Notes: a model not told the origin generated them from the letters alone. Shown: positions 1 to 11,807, counted from the stretch's first letter. The stretch: DNA of 64,000 bases from Rhodococcus xishaensis (GCF_004011825.1 NZ_RKLO01000003.1:1-64000), one strand, 5' to 3'. Numbers and translations are program-made.

Positions 1-54
1 GATCAAACAAACGATCGCGTCCGGGTCGGTGTCCGAGCCGCTCTGACCCGAACC

Positions 55-83
55 AAGTTACGCCTGCGTTTCCCCACCGTCAA
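55..83 (-). promoter_or_regulatory. Candidate rRNA operon promoter
   Basis: On the minus strand, directly behind murA, TTGACG (78-83) and TAACTT (55-60) are separated by 17 bases. No gene lies in 1-197, and the following leader ends with a GTTTGTTTGATC-like stretch at the window edge. In mycobacteria murA is followed by the rrn operon, whose leader has a related GTTTGA element. I infer that the 16S rRNA gene starts just beyond position 1; no rRNA sequence itself is inside the window. Confidence 0.45.
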
Positions 84-197
84 ACCACCAGGTCGCCAAC
101 CGAATACACCACATTCACCCAGGTCACCCGCTGGAAGCCGGCCGATAGTAGACAGAAGACGACTTTGTGACGCCGAGCACAGAATCTCGCGCGCCAC

Positions 198-1457
198 TCA
201 CTCTGTGCCGACTCGGCGAATGTCGCCCCCGAGATCCGAGAGATCCTCGACGAACCTCGGGTATCCCCGATCGATGTGATAGACGTCGTGCACTTCGGTC
301 ACGCCATCAGCAACCAAACCTGCCAACACAAGACCGGCCCCCGCGCGAATGTCAGAGGACCACACAGGTGCACTCGACAACTCAGGAACACCACGAACAA
401 CCGCATGGTGTCCGTCCGTTCGTGCGTCGGCACCGAGTCGAATCATCTCCTCCACGAACCGGAACCGTGCCTCGAAGACGTTCTCGGTGATCATCGAGGT
501 GCCCTCGGCGATGGCAGCCAGACCGATAGCCATAGGCTGCAGGTCCGTCGGAAACCCCGGGTAGGGAAGCGTCGCGAAGTTCACTGCCTGGGGACGGTTG
601 GCCTGAACGACGCGGAAGCCGGTTGCCTCCACTGTGATCTGAGAGCCTGCTACCCGGAGTTTGTCGAGGACCAGTGACACGTGGTTGGGGTTCACACCGC
701 GGACGAAGACGTCCCCGCGCGACATGGCTGCCGCAATTCCCCACGTGGCCGCGACAATCCGGTCTCCGATCACGCGATGCGACGTCGGCTCGAGCCGCTC
801 GACCCCCCGAATCGTGAGCGTGGTCGAGCCCGCACCGCTGATCTTGGCGCCCATACGCGTCAGCATGTTGCACAGATCCACGATCTCCGGTTCGCGTGCA
901 GCGTTGTCGATGACCGTGTCGCCCTTCGCCAGGACAGCCGCCATCAAGATGTTCTCGGTTGCGCCGACGGACGGGAATGCCAACCTGATATTGGCGCCGT
1001 GAAGGTCGTCGGCCTCGGCGACGACGCATCCGTGCTCGATCTCGCTGTGCGCACCGAGCAGTCGAAGGCCGGACTGGTGCATGTCGAGGGGACGCGACCC
1101 AATGGCGTCACCGCCGGGAAGCGCGACGACTGCCCTACGGCACCGTGCGACGAGGGGACCGAGCACACAGACCGATGCCCGAAACTGCCGGACTGCGGCG
1201 AAATCCGCGTGATATTTAGGCTGCGCCGGCGTCGTGATCGTTGCAACGTCGCCCTCGAGCACGACCTCGCACCCCAGACCGCGCAGCACATCCGCCATCA
1301 ACGGGACGTCGAGAATGGCCGGGCAGTTGCTGATGACGGTCGTACCCTCGGCCAGCAGTGCGGCAGCCATCAACTTCAGGACGCTGTTCTTCGCCCCACC
1401 CACTGAAACCTCACCGACGAGTCGGTTTCCGCCGGTGACCAGAAAGCGTTCACTCAC
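198..1457 (-). CDS. murA: UDP-N-acetylglucosamine 1-carboxyvinyltransferase MurA
   Basis: Cytoplasmic enzyme of the first committed step of peptidoglycan synthesis; it transfers enolpyruvate from PEP to UDP-GlcNAc. The 419 residues match the family length. The N-terminal [11 protein letters not shown] segment carries the conserved Lys-Asn pair. The catalytic loop reads [14 protein letters not shown], so residue 117 is Asp where E. coli has Cys115. The same replacement in M. tuberculosis MurA is known to make the enzyme insensitive to fosfomycin, so natural fosfomycin resistance is inferred here. It is divergent from the cobalamin adenosyltransferase gene with a 55-base gap and appears to lie just upstream of an rRNA operon. 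Confidence 0.97.
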   Translation of the reverse strand: MSERFLVTGGNRLVGEVSVGGAKNSVLKLMAAALLAEGTTVISNCPAILDVPLMADVLRGLGCEVVLEGDVATITTPAQPKYHADFAAVRQFRASVCVLGPLVARCRRAVVALPGGDAIGSRPLDMHQSGLRLLGAHSEIEHGCVVAEADDLHGANIRLAFPSVGATENILMAAVLAKGDTVIDNAAREPEIVDLCNMLTRMGAKISGAGSTTLTIRGVERLEPTSHRVIGDRIVAATWGIAAAMSRGDVFVRGVNPNHVSLVLDKLRVAGSQITVEATGFRVVQANRPQAVNFATLPYPGFPTDLQPMAIGLAAIAEGTSMITENVFEARFRFVEEMIRLGADARTDGHHAVVRGVPELSSAPVWSSDIRAGAGLVLAGLVADGVTEVHDVYHIDRGYPRFVEDLSDLGGDIRRVGTE

Positions 1458-1512
1458 AGTCGCACAGCCTAGCCAGGGAAATGCGATTCATGGTGAGCGG
1501 TACCGTTAGCCC

Positions 1513-2091
1513 ATGGCTGTGCATCTGACACGGATCTATACCCGCACCGGCGACGACGGGACGACTGGCTTGAGTGATTTCTCCCGCGTGTCGAAGAACG
1601 ATCCACGCCTTGTCGCGTACGCGGACTGCGACGAGACCAATGCAAGCATCGGTGTCGCGTTGGCGCTGGGCGAGCCGCCCGAGGAGATTGTCGAAGTTCT
1701 CCGACAGATCCAGAACGATTTGTTCGATGCCGGCGCCGATCTCTCCACGCCGATCGTCGCCGAACCGAAGTACCCGCCGCTGCGAGTGACACAGTCCTAC
1801 ATCGACCGCGTCGAAGCTTGGTGCGACAAGTTCAACGAACGACTCGAGCCCCTGAACTCCTTCATCCTTCCGGGTGGGACTCCGCTGGGAGCGCTCCTGC
1901 ACTCCGCACGCACCGTTGCGCGGCGGGCCGAGCGCTCGGCGTGGGCCGCTGTCGAGGCAAGTCCGGACGATACGAGTGTGCTACCGGCGAAGTACCTGAA
2001 CCGGCTGTCGGACCTGCTGTTCATCGTCAGCCGCCTCGCCAATCCCGGTGGCGACGTCCTCTGGAAACCTGGTGCTGGCGGCGGCGCCTGA
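1513..2091 (+). CDS. Cob(I)alamin adenosyltransferase, PduO type
   Basis: ATP:cob(I)alamin adenosyltransferase that makes adenosylcobalamin, the cofactor of methylmalonyl-CoA mutase. The 192-residue protein starts with the family signature TRIYTRTGDDGTTGL, which binds ATP, and has YADCDETNASIG and, near the C-terminus, RLSDLLFIVSRL, both typical of the PduO fold. Its position divergent from murA is the same as in M. tuberculosis (Rv1314c next to Rv1315). No cobalamin riboswitch is apparent in the 55-base gap upstream. Confidence 0.93.
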   Translation: MAVHLTRIYTRTGDDGTTGLSDFSRVSKNDPRLVAYADCDETNASIGVALALGEPPEEIVEVLRQIQNDLFDAGADLSTPIVAEPKYPPLRVTQSYIDRVEAWCDKFNERLEPLNSFILPGGTPLGALLHSARTVARRAERSAWAAVEASPDDTSVLPAKYLNRLSDLLFIVSRLANPGGDVLWKPGAGGGA

Positions 2092-2119
2092 ACCGTCGAC
2101 CCACCTACATATGACGAAA

Positions 2120-2139
2120 GGAAGGCCTGACGGCCTTCC
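2120..2139. terminator. Bidirectional terminator between convergent genes
   Basis: A perfect 8-bp stem GGAAGGCC/GGCCTTCC with a 4-base loop sits between the convergent ends of the adenosyltransferase and DUF2550 genes. On the minus strand it is followed by TTTCG, so it can serve the atp operon; on the plus strand there is no clear T run. Confidence 0.7.
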
Positions 2140-2150
2140 CTCGGCACAAC

Positions 2151-2582
2151 CTATTGACGGCCGCGCATCGAACGCCCCGAAGGCCTCGATTCGACCCAGG
2201 ACAAGAACGCGGTCAACGCACCACGATCAAGCGCGATCTCGTAGGTGCGGTCACTGTCAATGACCTCGAGAATCACGATCTCGTCGGTCATGATGTCGTA
2301 CTCGTCTCCGACCGGACCGCGCCGGGCCCGGATCTCGATGCCCTGGCGGGACATTCGGGAATCCGGACCCGGACGCAGACTCGACAGCTTGTAGAACACG
2401 AGAACGCCGTCGCCGTAGCGCACCACCCCGTGCCGCCAGCCGCTCCCACCAAGGGCCGGGGTGATCCGCAGAATCGCCGCAGTACCACCGCGACGCAACA
2501 CCGTCAGCCGGTACACGAAAGCCGCGACGCACGCCGCGAGCAGGACTACCAGAATGATGAGAACAACCATCCCGATTGTCAC
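2151..2582 (-). CDS. DUF2550 membrane-anchored protein
   Basis: A 143-residue protein with one N-terminal membrane segment (about residues 4-26), a short basic stretch (RRGG), and a cytoplasmic domain of mostly beta-type sequence. It corresponds to the DUF2550 protein found behind atpC in M. tuberculosis (Rv1312). It begins 36 bases after atpC on the same strand, so it is probably the last gene of the atp operon. Function is unknown; the conserved position suggests, but does not show, a link to ATP synthase. Confidence 0.85.
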   Translation of the reverse strand: MTIGMVVLIILVVLLAACVAAFVYRLTVLRRGGTAAILRITPALGGSGWRHGVVRYGDGVLVFYKLSSLRPGPDSRMSRQGIEIRARRGPVGDEYDIMTDEIVILEVIDSDRTYEIALDRGALTAFLSWVESRPSGRSMRGRQ

Positions 2583-2618
2583 TGCTCGTCGGCTCCGTCG
2601 CGGCTCTTCGTAAAGGGA

Positions 2619-2987
2619 TCAGGCGCGCTCGACTGCTCGCAGCTGGCCCTTGGCGGCAGCAAGCGCCTCCTGGTCCTCGTTCGTCTCCGCCAGGACGGCC
2701 CTGGCCGCCTCGACATCGATGTCCTCGGCCAGGTCGGCTGCCTCGGCGAGGATCGTCACCGTCGTGGCGGTCACCGAGAGGAAACCACCGTGCACGGCCG
2801 CGACCACGCGATCGCCGTCGACGGTCGTGATCGCAACCACGCCGGCCTCGACGAGCTGGCCGAGGACCGGCTCGTGTCCGGGCATGACGCCGATTTCTCC
2901 CTCGGTCGTCTGGGCGGTGACCAGCTTCGCCGATCCAGACCAGAGTCGCTGCTCGACGGCAACGAGTTCAACGGTCATCTCAGCCAT
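2619..2987 (-). CDS. atpC: ATP synthase subunit epsilon
   Basis: Central-stalk subunit of F1, 122 residues. It has the beta-sandwich start with [16 protein letters not shown], typical of AtpC, and a shorter helical tail than in E. coli, as is usual in this order of bacteria. It lies 6 bases after atpD in the operon. Confidence 0.96.
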   Translation of the reverse strand: MAEMTVELVAVEQRLWSGSAKLVTAQTTEGEIGVMPGHEPVLGQLVEAGVVAITTVDGDRVVAAVHGGFLSVTATTVTILAEAADLAEDIDVEAARAVLAETNEDQEALAAAKGQLRAVERA

Positions 2988-2993
2988 GTCGGT

Positions 2994-4448
<1,455 letters not shown>

Positions 4449-5429
4449 CTAGTCACTTCCTGCACTCGAGGCGAGTGCGTCAACGCCGCCGACGATCTCG
4501 CTGATTTCCTGGGTGATCTGGGCCTGGCGAGCCTGGTTCGCCTGACGGCTCAGGGTGTTGGCCAACTCCGTCGCGTTGTCGGTGGCCGCCTTCATCGCGG
4601 TCCGACGAGCGGCAGACTCCGAGGCGGCTGAGTCCAGCAGCGCCGCGAAAATACGCGTGCTGATGTACTTCGGCAGCAGAGCCGCGAGCAGCGTCGAGGC
4701 CTCCGGCTCGAAGTTGTACACCGGCGTCGGACCGTCCCTGCCATCGTGCTGGCCGTTGGACAGCATGTCCTCGCCCAGCTCGATGTGGTCCTCGGTGTAA
4801 GCGACCTCGAGTGGCGCCATGCGGCGAACTTCCGGGGTCTGGGTCAGCATCGACACGAATCGGGTGTAGACGATATGGAGCTCGTCGACGCCCTCGATCG
4901 TGCCTTCGCCGTTCGGCGCCTCGACGTCCGAGCCGGAGCCCGCCATGAACAACTCGACGAGATGACGGCTCGCCCGCGCGGCGTCCGCGTAGCCGGGCTC
5001 CTGCGAGAATCCGGTCCACGCGCCCCCGGTCGTCCGGCCCCGGAAGGTGTAGTAGGCAAGGCCCTTGGCACCGAGCACGTAGACAATCGGCTCCTTGCCC
5101 TCGGAACGCAGGAGCTGAAGCAACTCTTCGGCTTCCCTGAGGACGTTGGCGTTGTACCCACCACACATTCCGCGGTCACTGGTCACGACCAGGACTGCGG
5201 CACGCTTCGGGTTGGGGCGTTCGTTGAGCAGCGGGTGGTCGAGCGAAGCCGACGCGCTCGCAAGCTCGGACAGGACCTTGGTGATCTCCTCGGCGTACGG
5301 CTTCGAGGCCGCGACACGCGCCTGCGCCTTGGTGATGCGCGACGTCGCGATCAGTTCCTGAGCCTTGGTGATCTTCTTGGTCGAGTTGACCGACTTGATG
5401 CGAGAACGCAGTTCGCGAATGCTAGCCAT
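4449..5429 (-). CDS. atpG: ATP synthase subunit gamma
   Basis: Rotating central stalk of F1, 326 residues. The N-terminal [22 protein letters not shown] and the C-terminal helix with [11 protein letters not shown] are the family hallmarks. It is some 35-40 residues longer than the E. coli protein because of an actinobacterial insertion near [17 protein letters not shown]. Mycobacterial gamma also carries a small additional loop that damps ATP hydrolysis; whether this insertion plays the same part cannot be told from sequence alone. Confidence 0.97.
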   Translation of the reverse strand: MASIRELRSRIKSVNSTKKITKAQELIATSRITKAQARVAASKPYAEEITKVLSELASASASLDHPLLNERPNPKRAAVLVVTSDRGMCGGYNANVLREAEELLQLLRSEGKEPIVYVLGAKGLAYYTFRGRTTGGAWTGFSQEPGYADAARASRHLVELFMAGSGSDVEAPNGEGTIEGVDELHIVYTRFVSMLTQTPEVRRMAPLEVAYTEDHIELGEDMLSNGQHDGRDGPTPVYNFEPEASTLLAALLPKYISTRIFAALLDSAASESAARRTAMKAATDNATELANTLSRQANQARQAQITQEISEIVGGVDALASSAGSD

Positions 5430-5477
5430 CTAGCGGTCACTCTCCCTTCAGATGTCGCTGGATCATGGGGATCACGC

Positions 5478-7121
5478 TCACTTGCTGACCGTGGTGCGCT
5501 TGACGGTGACCGTCTCCTGGCCGACCTCGGACGCGTCGAGTGCCTCGGCCTCGGCCTCGTTCACGACGCGCTTTCCGTCGGTGGTGAGGAAGCCGGCCTT
5601 GAACTTCTCCGTCGCGACCTTCAGCGCCGCGATCGAATCCTCATCGAGAGCCTTGCCACCCTTGATCTGCTCGTAGACGCTGCTGGCGTTGCGGCGCAAG
5701 TCCTCGAGCAGTTCGGCCTCGAAACGACGGACGTCGGCGACCGGAACGGAGTCGAACACACCCTCGCCGGCGAGGTAGATCGACACGATCTGGTCCTCGA
5801 CGGGGATCGGCGAGTACTGGTCCTGCTTGAGCAGCTCGACGAGGCGCTGGCCGCGCTCGAGCTGAGCCTTCGAGGCGGCGTCGAGGTCGGAGGCGAAGGC
5901 CGAGAAGGCCTCGAGCTCGCGGAACTGAGCCAGCTCCAGACGCAGCGAACCGGAGACCTTCTTCATGCCCTTGGTCTGCGCGGCACCGCCGACTCGGGAA
6001 ACCGAGATACCGACGTTGATCGCCGGGCGGATGCCCTTGTTGAACAGGTCGGACTCGAGGAAGACCTGACCATCGGTGATGGAGATGACGTTGGTCGGGA
6101 TGTACGCCGAGACGTCGTTGGCCTTGGTCTCGATGATCGGCAGGGCCGTGAGCGAGCCGCCACCGAGCTCGTCGGACAGCTTCGCCGAACGCTCGAGCAG
6201 ACGCGAGTGCAGGTAGAACACGTCACCGGGGTAGGCCTCGCGTCCCGGCGGGCGACGCAGCAGCAGCGAGATGGCACGGTACGCCTCGGCCTGCTTGGTC
6301 AGGTCGTCGAACACGATCAGGACGTGCTTGCCCTGGTACATCCAGTGCTGTCCGATGGCCGAACCGGTGTACGGTGCGAGCCACTTGAAGCCGGCGGAGT
6401 CGGAGGCCGGAGCGGCGACGATGGTGGTGTACTCCATCGCACCCTGCTCCTCGAGGGCCGCCTTGACGCCCGCGATGGTGGAGCCCTTCTGTCCGATTGC
6501 GACGTAGATGCAGCGGACCTGCTGCTTCGGGTCGCCGGTCGCCCAGTTGGCCTTCTGGTTCAGGATCGCGTCGACGCAGACCGCGGTCTTACCGGTCTTG
6601 CGGTCACCGATGACGAGCTGACGCTGGCCACGGCCGATCGGGGTCATGGCGTCGATGGCCTTGATGCCGGTCTGCAGGGGCTCCTCGACGGGCTGACGCT
6701 CGAGCACGGAAGCGGCCTGCAGCTCGAGTGCGCGGCTCTCGGTGGTCGCGATGTCGCCGAGCCCGTCGATCGGGCGGCCCAGCGGGTCGACGACGCGGCC
6801 CAGGAAGCTGTCGCCGACCGGCACCGACAGAACGTCGCCGGTCCGCCGGACTTCCTGACCTTCTTCGATGTGCTCATAGTCACCCAGGATGACGGCACCG
6901 ATCTCGGTCGCATCCAAGTTCAGGGCCACGCCGAGCACACCACCCGGGAACTCCAGCAGCTCGTTCGCCATCGCCGACGGCAGGCCGGTGATGTGTGCGA
7001 TGCCGTCGCTGGTGTCGGACACCACGCCGACCTCCTCACGGGAGGCCTCCGGTGAGTAGCTCGCGGTGTAGGTCTCAATCGCGCTACGGATCTCGTCGGA
7101 GGAGATCGTCAGCTCCGCCAT
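5478..7121 (-). CDS. atpA: ATP synthase subunit alpha
   Basis: Non-catalytic nucleotide-binding F1 subunit, 547 residues. Walker A is [10 protein letters not shown]. The protein extends about 35 residues beyond the E. coli C-terminus (ending [11 protein letters not shown]); a comparable C-terminal extension in mycobacterial alpha holds gamma and suppresses ATP hydrolysis, which may apply here too. The start leaves a 48-base gap to atpG downstream and 61 bases to atpH upstream. Confidence 0.98.
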   Translation of the reverse strand: MAELTISSDEIRSAIETYTASYSPEASREEVGVVSDTSDGIAHITGLPSAMANELLEFPGGVLGVALNLDATEIGAVILGDYEHIEEGQEVRRTGDVLSVPVGDSFLGRVVDPLGRPIDGLGDIATTESRALELQAASVLERQPVEEPLQTGIKAIDAMTPIGRGQRQLVIGDRKTGKTAVCVDAILNQKANWATGDPKQQVRCIYVAIGQKGSTIAGVKAALEEQGAMEYTTIVAAPASDSAGFKWLAPYTGSAIGQHWMYQGKHVLIVFDDLTKQAEAYRAISLLLRRPPGREAYPGDVFYLHSRLLERSAKLSDELGGGSLTALPIIETKANDVSAYIPTNVISITDGQVFLESDLFNKGIRPAINVGISVSRVGGAAQTKGMKKVSGSLRLELAQFRELEAFSAFASDLDAASKAQLERGQRLVELLKQDQYSPIPVEDQIVSIYLAGEGVFDSVPVADVRRFEAELLEDLRRNASSVYEQIKGGKALDEDSIAALKVATEKFKAGFLTTDGKRVVNEAEAEALDASEVGQETVTVKRTTVSK

Positions 7122-7182
7122 GTTTTTCCTGCTCTCGGTATCTGGTCTTCGAAAAGATCGGGACTATGTGTTCGGTCGTCGG

Positions 7183-8016
7183 CTACTTGAAGGTCTTTCG
7201 CAGGGCAGCGAGGCGGCCGGCCGCGCTCCCGTCGATGACCTCGTGATCGACCCGGACGACCATGCCGGCCAGAAGGTCTGGATCGACCTCCACGTGCACG
7301 GTGACGGGCTTGCCGTAGGTGCGGGTCAGCGTCGCCGCAAGCCGATCGAGCTGTGCACTCGACAACGCCGAGGCGCTGCGCACGTGCGCAACGGCCCTGT
7401 TCCGCTGGGCGGCGGCCAGTGCCGACAACTCGTCGAACGCGTCCGCGGGAGCGGACCGCAGCCGACCGACGGCCTGGATGGCCAGGGCCTCGGTGATCGC
7501 GGTGACCTTGCCGTACAGCAGCCTCGACAGCAGTTCGCGCTTGCCGGCGACCGGTGTCGAAAGATCCGAAAGGACCTGCTCGAACTGCGGGTTCCCCGCA
7601 ACGATGCGGCCGAGGCGGAAGAGCTCGTCCTCGACGGCATCGCTCTGGTTCTGGTCGGCCGCAGCCCGAAGCAGGGACTCACGCCCGAGCGTGACCAGGG
7701 AGTTCAGCAGATCTGCCGAGGACGACCAGTCCTGGCCCACGGCGGTCTCGAGGGCTGCCAGCGCCTCGGCGCCGACCTTCCCGGAGAACACCTGGCGGGC
7801 CAGGCCTCGCCGACCCGTAGCAGGCGCGGACGCGTCGGCGAGCGCGCTCCGGAGACCGCGCTGACCGTCGAGAACCTCGACCACCGAGAACAGCTCGGAT
7901 CCGGCCTGCGCCGCGGCCGCGGTGGCCGCGCCGGCGGAAACGGAATCCAACGCCGCGGTGAGCGCAGAACGAGTCTGCGTCAGGGCTTCACGGCTCGCTG
8001 CGTACATGGTGCTCAC
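7183..8016 (-). CDS. atpH: ATP synthase subunit delta with duplicated N-terminal domain
   Basis: Peripheral-stalk subunit that ties F1 to the b subunit. At 277 residues it is about 100 longer than E. coli delta. Two stretches align to each other: from [19 protein letters not shown] (about residue 40) and from [19 protein letters not shown] (about residue 133), each followed by a P-x-x-G-R/K-R/E-x-L element, GKV and an AVG segment. The helical N-terminal domain is therefore present twice, followed by the usual C-terminal part ending in [15 protein letters not shown]. Start GTG overlaps the atpF stop as GTGA; an ATG three codons further in is also possible. Confidence 0.94.
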   Translation of the reverse strand: MSTMYAASREALTQTRSALTAALDSVSAGAATAAAAQAGSELFSVVEVLDGQRGLRSALADASAPATGRRGLARQVFSGKVGAEALAALETAVGQDWSSSADLLNSLVTLGRESLLRAAADQNQSDAVEDELFRLGRIVAGNPQFEQVLSDLSTPVAGKRELLSRLLYGKVTAITEALAIQAVGRLRSAPADAFDELSALAAAQRNRAVAHVRSASALSSAQLDRLAATLTRTYGKPVTVHVEVDPDLLAGMVVRVDHEVIDGSAAGRLAALRKTFK

Positions 8017-8570
8017 TTTCCTGCTGCGGAATCGGCGCCGACAGCGTCCAGCTCGTCGAGGAAACGATCGACCGTTTGAGTACGCCGCACGTCGTCGGCG
8101 AGAGACTCCCCGATGACCTTCTCGGCCAAGTCGACAGCGGTCCTGCCGAGCTCGGCCCGCAGCTCGGTCACGATTTGCTGGCGCTGCGCGACCAACTGGC
8201 TGTGACCGGCAGCGACGATGCGGTCGCTCTCCTCCTGGGCCTGTGCCTTCATCTCGGCGATGATCTGCTGGCCCTGGGTACGTGCTTCCTCACGGATCTG
8301 GGCGGCGGCGCTCCGAGCCTCAGCGAGCTGGGCATGGTACTGCTCCAGTGCAGCCTTGGCCTCGGCCTGAGCCTCTTCGGCACGTTTGATGCCGCCGTCG
8401 ATCTGCTCGGTGCGCTCGGCGAGAACCTTCTGGAACATCGGAAGGACAAACTTCCAGAAGACGAACCCGACGACCACCAGGGCAACGATCGACCAAGTGA
8501 TGTCATACGTCGCGGGCAGGAGGGGGTTGTACTCCCCCTCGGCCGCGAGCAATGCAATGGTGGTTGACAT
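8013..8570 (-). CDS. atpF: ATP synthase subunit b
   Basis: Peripheral-stalk subunit, 185 residues. One membrane segment at about residues 24-46 ([20 protein letters not shown]) is followed by a long charged helix rich in Ala, Glu and Gln, as expected for the stalk dimer. A separate full-length b beside a separate delta differs from the b-delta fusion of mycobacteria. Overlaps atpH by 4 bases. Confidence 0.96.
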   Translation of the reverse strand: MSTTIALLAAEGEYNPLLPATYDITWSIVALVVVGFVFWKFVLPMFQKVLAERTEQIDGGIKRAEEAQAEAKAALEQYHAQLAEARSAAAQIREEARTQGQQIIAEMKAQAQEESDRIVAAGHSQLVAQRQQIVTELRAELGRTAVDLAEKVIGESLADDVRRTQTVDRFLDELDAVGADSAAGK

Positions 8571-8579
8571 GGTGTGTTC

Positions 8580-8879
<300 letters not shown>

Positions 8880-8905
8880 TCAGGTCTGTCGATATGTATG
8901 AGTGG

Positions 8906-9685
8906 TCAGTGCGAGTCTGCGTGTAGGGCCAGGTCGATGTACACCGCGGTGAGCAGTGCGAAGACGTAGGCCTGCAGGGCGATAACCAGGAGTTCGAAGA
9001 ACGTCATGGCGACGCCGGCGATGATCGACGGGATACCGAAGATCGCCTCGAACCCTCCGGCGGTGAAGAAGAAGTACTGGGTGGCGCTGAAGAACAGCAC
9101 CAGCAGGATGTGCCCGGCAAGCATGTTGGCCATGAGTCGGACCGTCAGCGTGAACGGCCGGAGCACGAACGTCGAGAGGAACTCGATCGGGATCAGCAGG
9201 AAGTGCAGAAAAATCGGCACATTTGGCACCACGACGCTCGATTTGACGTACTTGAAGAAGCCGTACTTCTTGATACCGACGTAGTTGAATGTGACGTAGG
9301 CCACTACCGCGAGCACCAGCGGCATACCGATTCTCGCGTTTGGCGAGATATTCAGGAATGGGGTGATACTCGCGAGGTTACTTGCCAGCACAATGAAGAA
9401 GATCGTCGTGATGATCGGCAGGAAGCGCTTGCCCTGCTCCTTGCCGAGGATCTCTTCGGCGATGTTGATCCGAACGAAATCGAGGAAGAACTCGGCGACG
9501 TTCTGGACGCCACGCGGAACGATCTTCGGGCTCCGCATCGCGATGATGAAGAACAGCGCGACCACTGCCGACATCAGCAGACGGATCAACATCAGTCGGT
9601 CGAGCTCGAAGGGAGTACCCTCGAACAACAACGCTGGCGGGTAGAAATCATCGAGTGACGGCGGCGTATATTCACTCGCGGCCAT
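8906..9685 (-). CDS. atpB: ATP synthase subunit a
   Basis: Membrane stator subunit that carries the proton half-channels, 259 residues from the chosen ATG (MAASEYTPPSLDDFYPP). Five or six hydrophobic helices are visible, and the essential arginine is in RPFTLTVRLMANMLAGH. The frame stays open upstream to 9928, but that extension is arginine- and serine-rich and unlike any AtpB, so it is not included. It lies 74 bases ahead of atpE. Confidence 0.96.
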   Translation of the reverse strand: MAASEYTPPSLDDFYPPALLFEGTPFELDRLMLIRLLMSAVVALFFIIAMRSPKIVPRGVQNVAEFFLDFVRINIAEEILGKEQGKRFLPIITTIFFIVLASNLASITPFLNISPNARIGMPLVLAVVAYVTFNYVGIKKYGFFKYVKSSVVVPNVPIFLHFLLIPIEFLSTFVLRPFTLTVRLMANMLAGHILLVLFFSATQYFFFTAGGFEAIFGIPSIIAGVAMTFFELLVIALQAYVFALLTAVYIDLALHADSH

Positions 9686-10068
9686 GAAGGTGACGCTCAG
9701 CGGTCTCTCCCGTAGTCGGCCGCAGGCATTGCTGTCTGCGGTTCGATCGGACATTGACGATCTAACAAGTCGACCAGGTCGGCTCGCGTATTCGTCAGCA
9801 GCTCGAGACTCGGGCGAACCGGTCCTGGCGTCTGTCGGTGTCGGCGACTGTCGTCGACTCGGCAACGAGAAGGCGGTTCCATCCGAACCTTTGCTTCGGA
9901 CAATTCCGACGACCCCTGTCGCCAGCAAACACCGAGACGCCGGGTTTTATGGACTTTCCCGTCGTCAGCGCGCTTGCCTGGCCCAGAGACTACCAAGACA
10001 TCTACGACATTGTGTAGACGGGGTCCCCTAGGGCTTTGGAACACGTTCCGCAAACCGATTGCCTGGAC
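9686..10068. other. 383-base gap before atpB
   Basis: No convincing gene is seen on either strand. It separates atpI from atpB, which are usually closer. It probably holds a promoter or leader for the main atp genes, but I see no clear -35/-10 pair in it. Confidence 0.5.
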
Positions 10069-10527
10069 CTACTGCGCAGTTCCCGAGTCCTCGTCGGACT
10101 CGGTCGGCGACACATACGGAACCTTTGTCTTCAGTACCCCGTAGGTCTCCGCGCCCAGCACGATCACCAGCGACAGGACAATGACGATCACCATCGCCTG
10201 GCGGTTGTAGAAGTCGAGCGGATCGAGGATCGCGAGCACCGTGATCGCCAGGATCATCTTCAACAACCAGCTTCCGAGCAGGACCGCGCCTGCGGTCATC
10301 GCCGGCAGCCTGGCCGTCAACAGCACGGCTACCGCCGTGCACAGGATGAACCCTCCGCCGACCGAGGCACCGAGCAGGGCACCCCACAGCCCGGCCAGAC
10401 CGTCGACCAAGCTCGCGACGGCCGCACCGCCGACGGTGAGAACGAGCAGCCCGAAAAGTCCGTAGCGAAGTCCCCGGCGGAGGGCTGCGGTCGGATCGGC
10501 AGAATACGGCGCAGAGGTCGAAGTCAC
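10069..10527 (-). CDS. atpI: AtpI-like membrane protein
   Basis: Small protein with four membrane helices encoded ahead of atpB, in the position of AtpI (Rv1303 in M. tuberculosis). AtpI-type proteins are thought to assist assembly of the c ring. The GTG start gives 152 residues beginning TSTSAPYSADPTAALRRG and avoids running into wecA; an upstream ATG at 10593 would overlap wecA by 29 bases. The C-terminus is acidic (PTESDEDSGTAQ). Identification rests mainly on position and topology. Confidence 0.75.
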   Translation of the reverse strand: MTSTSAPYSADPTAALRRGLRYGLFGLLVLTVGGAAVASLVDGLAGLWGALLGASVGGGFILCTAVAVLLTARLPAMTAGAVLLGSWLLKMILAITVLAILDPLDFYNRQAMVIVIVLSLVIVLGAETYGVLKTKVPYVSPTESDEDSGTAQ

Positions 10528-10564
10528 GGGACCCAAGGGTAGAGGACGTCCGCCCGCCCCGCCC

Positions 10565-11743
10565 CTACCGGCGGCGATCCAGCTGCAGCCCACGCCATGA
10601 AGGCACGGCCGTCACCACAAGCGCGAACACCAGACCTCCCGCCACCAGCAGGACGACCACGCGTCGGTCGATCAGCGCGGACCCGACGGCGCCGAACGCG
10701 AGGATCGCGACCCACAGATAGATCAGCAGGACGACCCGGCGGTGCGAGTGCCCGATCTGCAGCAGCCGATGGTGCAGGTGCATCTTGTCAGGACTGAACG
10801 GACTCACGCCCGCGCGGGTCCGTCGGACGATCGCAAGCAACAGATCCAGGATCGGGATGAACATCACGGCACCCACGAGCAGAAGCGGCGACAGCAGACC
10901 GAGCAGATCACGTGATCCGTACGCGCTCAAGCTGATCCGGCCGGAAGCGCTGGTCGACACCGCCGCCAACGTCAGGCCGATCAGCATCGATCCCGAATCG
11001 CCCATGAAGATTCGCGCCGGCTGGAAATTGTGTGGCAGGAAGCCGAGGCAGGCTCCGGCAAGGGCCGCGGCGATCATGGCCGGCGGGTAGGCGCTCGCTG
11101 CACCACCCTGGTCATGCAACAACCCCACCGAGAACGCACAGATCGCGAGCGACGCAATCAAACCGAGTCCCGCGGCGAGCCCGTCGAGACCGTCCACGAA
11201 GTTCATCGCATTGATCATCACGACGGTCACAGCGACCGTGACGAGCCCCGCCTGCAGCTGGTCGAGAATCACCGTGGTGTCACCGAACGGCTGGTAGATG
11301 ATGTACCAGCTGACCCCCATGACTGCGAGGATTCCGGCGGCGGTGACCTGACCGACGAACTTGGTCAGTGCATCCAGACCCCAACGGTCGTCAATCACCC
11401 CGACCAGCACGATCACGAAACCCGCCACCAGGACCGCACTGATGTCGCTCGAGAACTCGAACCCGCGGGTCAGCGCCGGGAGCTGCCCCGCGAAGAGCAA
11501 CGCGACGAGCATCCCGACGTACATACCGACCCCGCCGAGACGGGGTATTGGCTGCACATGCACGTCGCGGTCACGCGGAATCGCAACGGCCCCGAACCGG
11601 GTGGCCAATACCCGGACGGCTCCGGTCCCGAGGAAGGTGACCACGGCCGCCGTGAACAGCACCAGCAGCAACTCGCGCACCGGCACGCCCGCCCCGTTTC
11701 CTGCCTGGGCAAGCGCCAGCACGGCCGTATCCGCAGAACTCAC
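10565..11743 (-). CDS. wecA: Decaprenyl-phosphate GlcNAc-1-phosphate transferase WecA
   Basis: Polytopic membrane enzyme of 392 residues that transfers GlcNAc-1-phosphate to polyprenyl phosphate, the first step in building the linker between peptidoglycan and arabinogalactan. Signatures of the MraY/WecA family are present: VGVIDDRWGLDALTKFVGQ with the Asp-Asp pair, NAMNFVDGLDGLAAG, and the cytoplasmic DKMHLHHRLLQIGHSHR loop. About ten membrane helices. It matches Rv1302 (rfe) in position, between tsaC and atpI. Confidence 0.93.
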   Translation of the reverse strand: MSSADTAVLALAQAGNGAGVPVRELLLVLFTAAVVTFLGTGAVRVLATRFGAVAIPRDRDVHVQPIPRLGGVGMYVGMLVALLFAGQLPALTRGFEFSSDISAVLVAGFVIVLVGVIDDRWGLDALTKFVGQVTAAGILAVMGVSWYIIYQPFGDTTVILDQLQAGLVTVAVTVVMINAMNFVDGLDGLAAGLGLIASLAICAFSVGLLHDQGGAASAYPPAMIAAALAGACLGFLPHNFQPARIFMGDSGSMLIGLTLAAVSTSASGRISLSAYGSRDLLGLLSPLLLVGAVMFIPILDLLLAIVRRTRAGVSPFSPDKMHLHHRLLQIGHSHRRVVLLIYLWVAILAFGAVGSALIDRRVVVLLVAGGLVFALVVTAVPSWRGLQLDRRR

Positions 11744-11807
11744 TTCGACGACGCTACCGGCCCGCCAGCGCGGGGGCGGGATTGAACACGACGGGTCCGA
11801 TCACGGA

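Noticed and set aside
3-197. 64-codon minus-strand frame at the left edge
   Set aside because: Covers the predicted rRNA promoter and leader, has no family resemblance, and an arginine-rich random look.
4746-7055. 769-codon open frame antisense to atpG and atpA
   Set aside because: It is a third-position GC shadow of two unmistakable atp genes; its translation is low-complexity and matches no family. The same holds for long frames opposite atpD, hom, argS and the SNF2 gene.
9686-9928. N-terminal extension of AtpB by 81 residues
   Set aside because: Sequence is Arg/Ser-rich and unlike AtpB; the ATG at 9685 gives the normal length.
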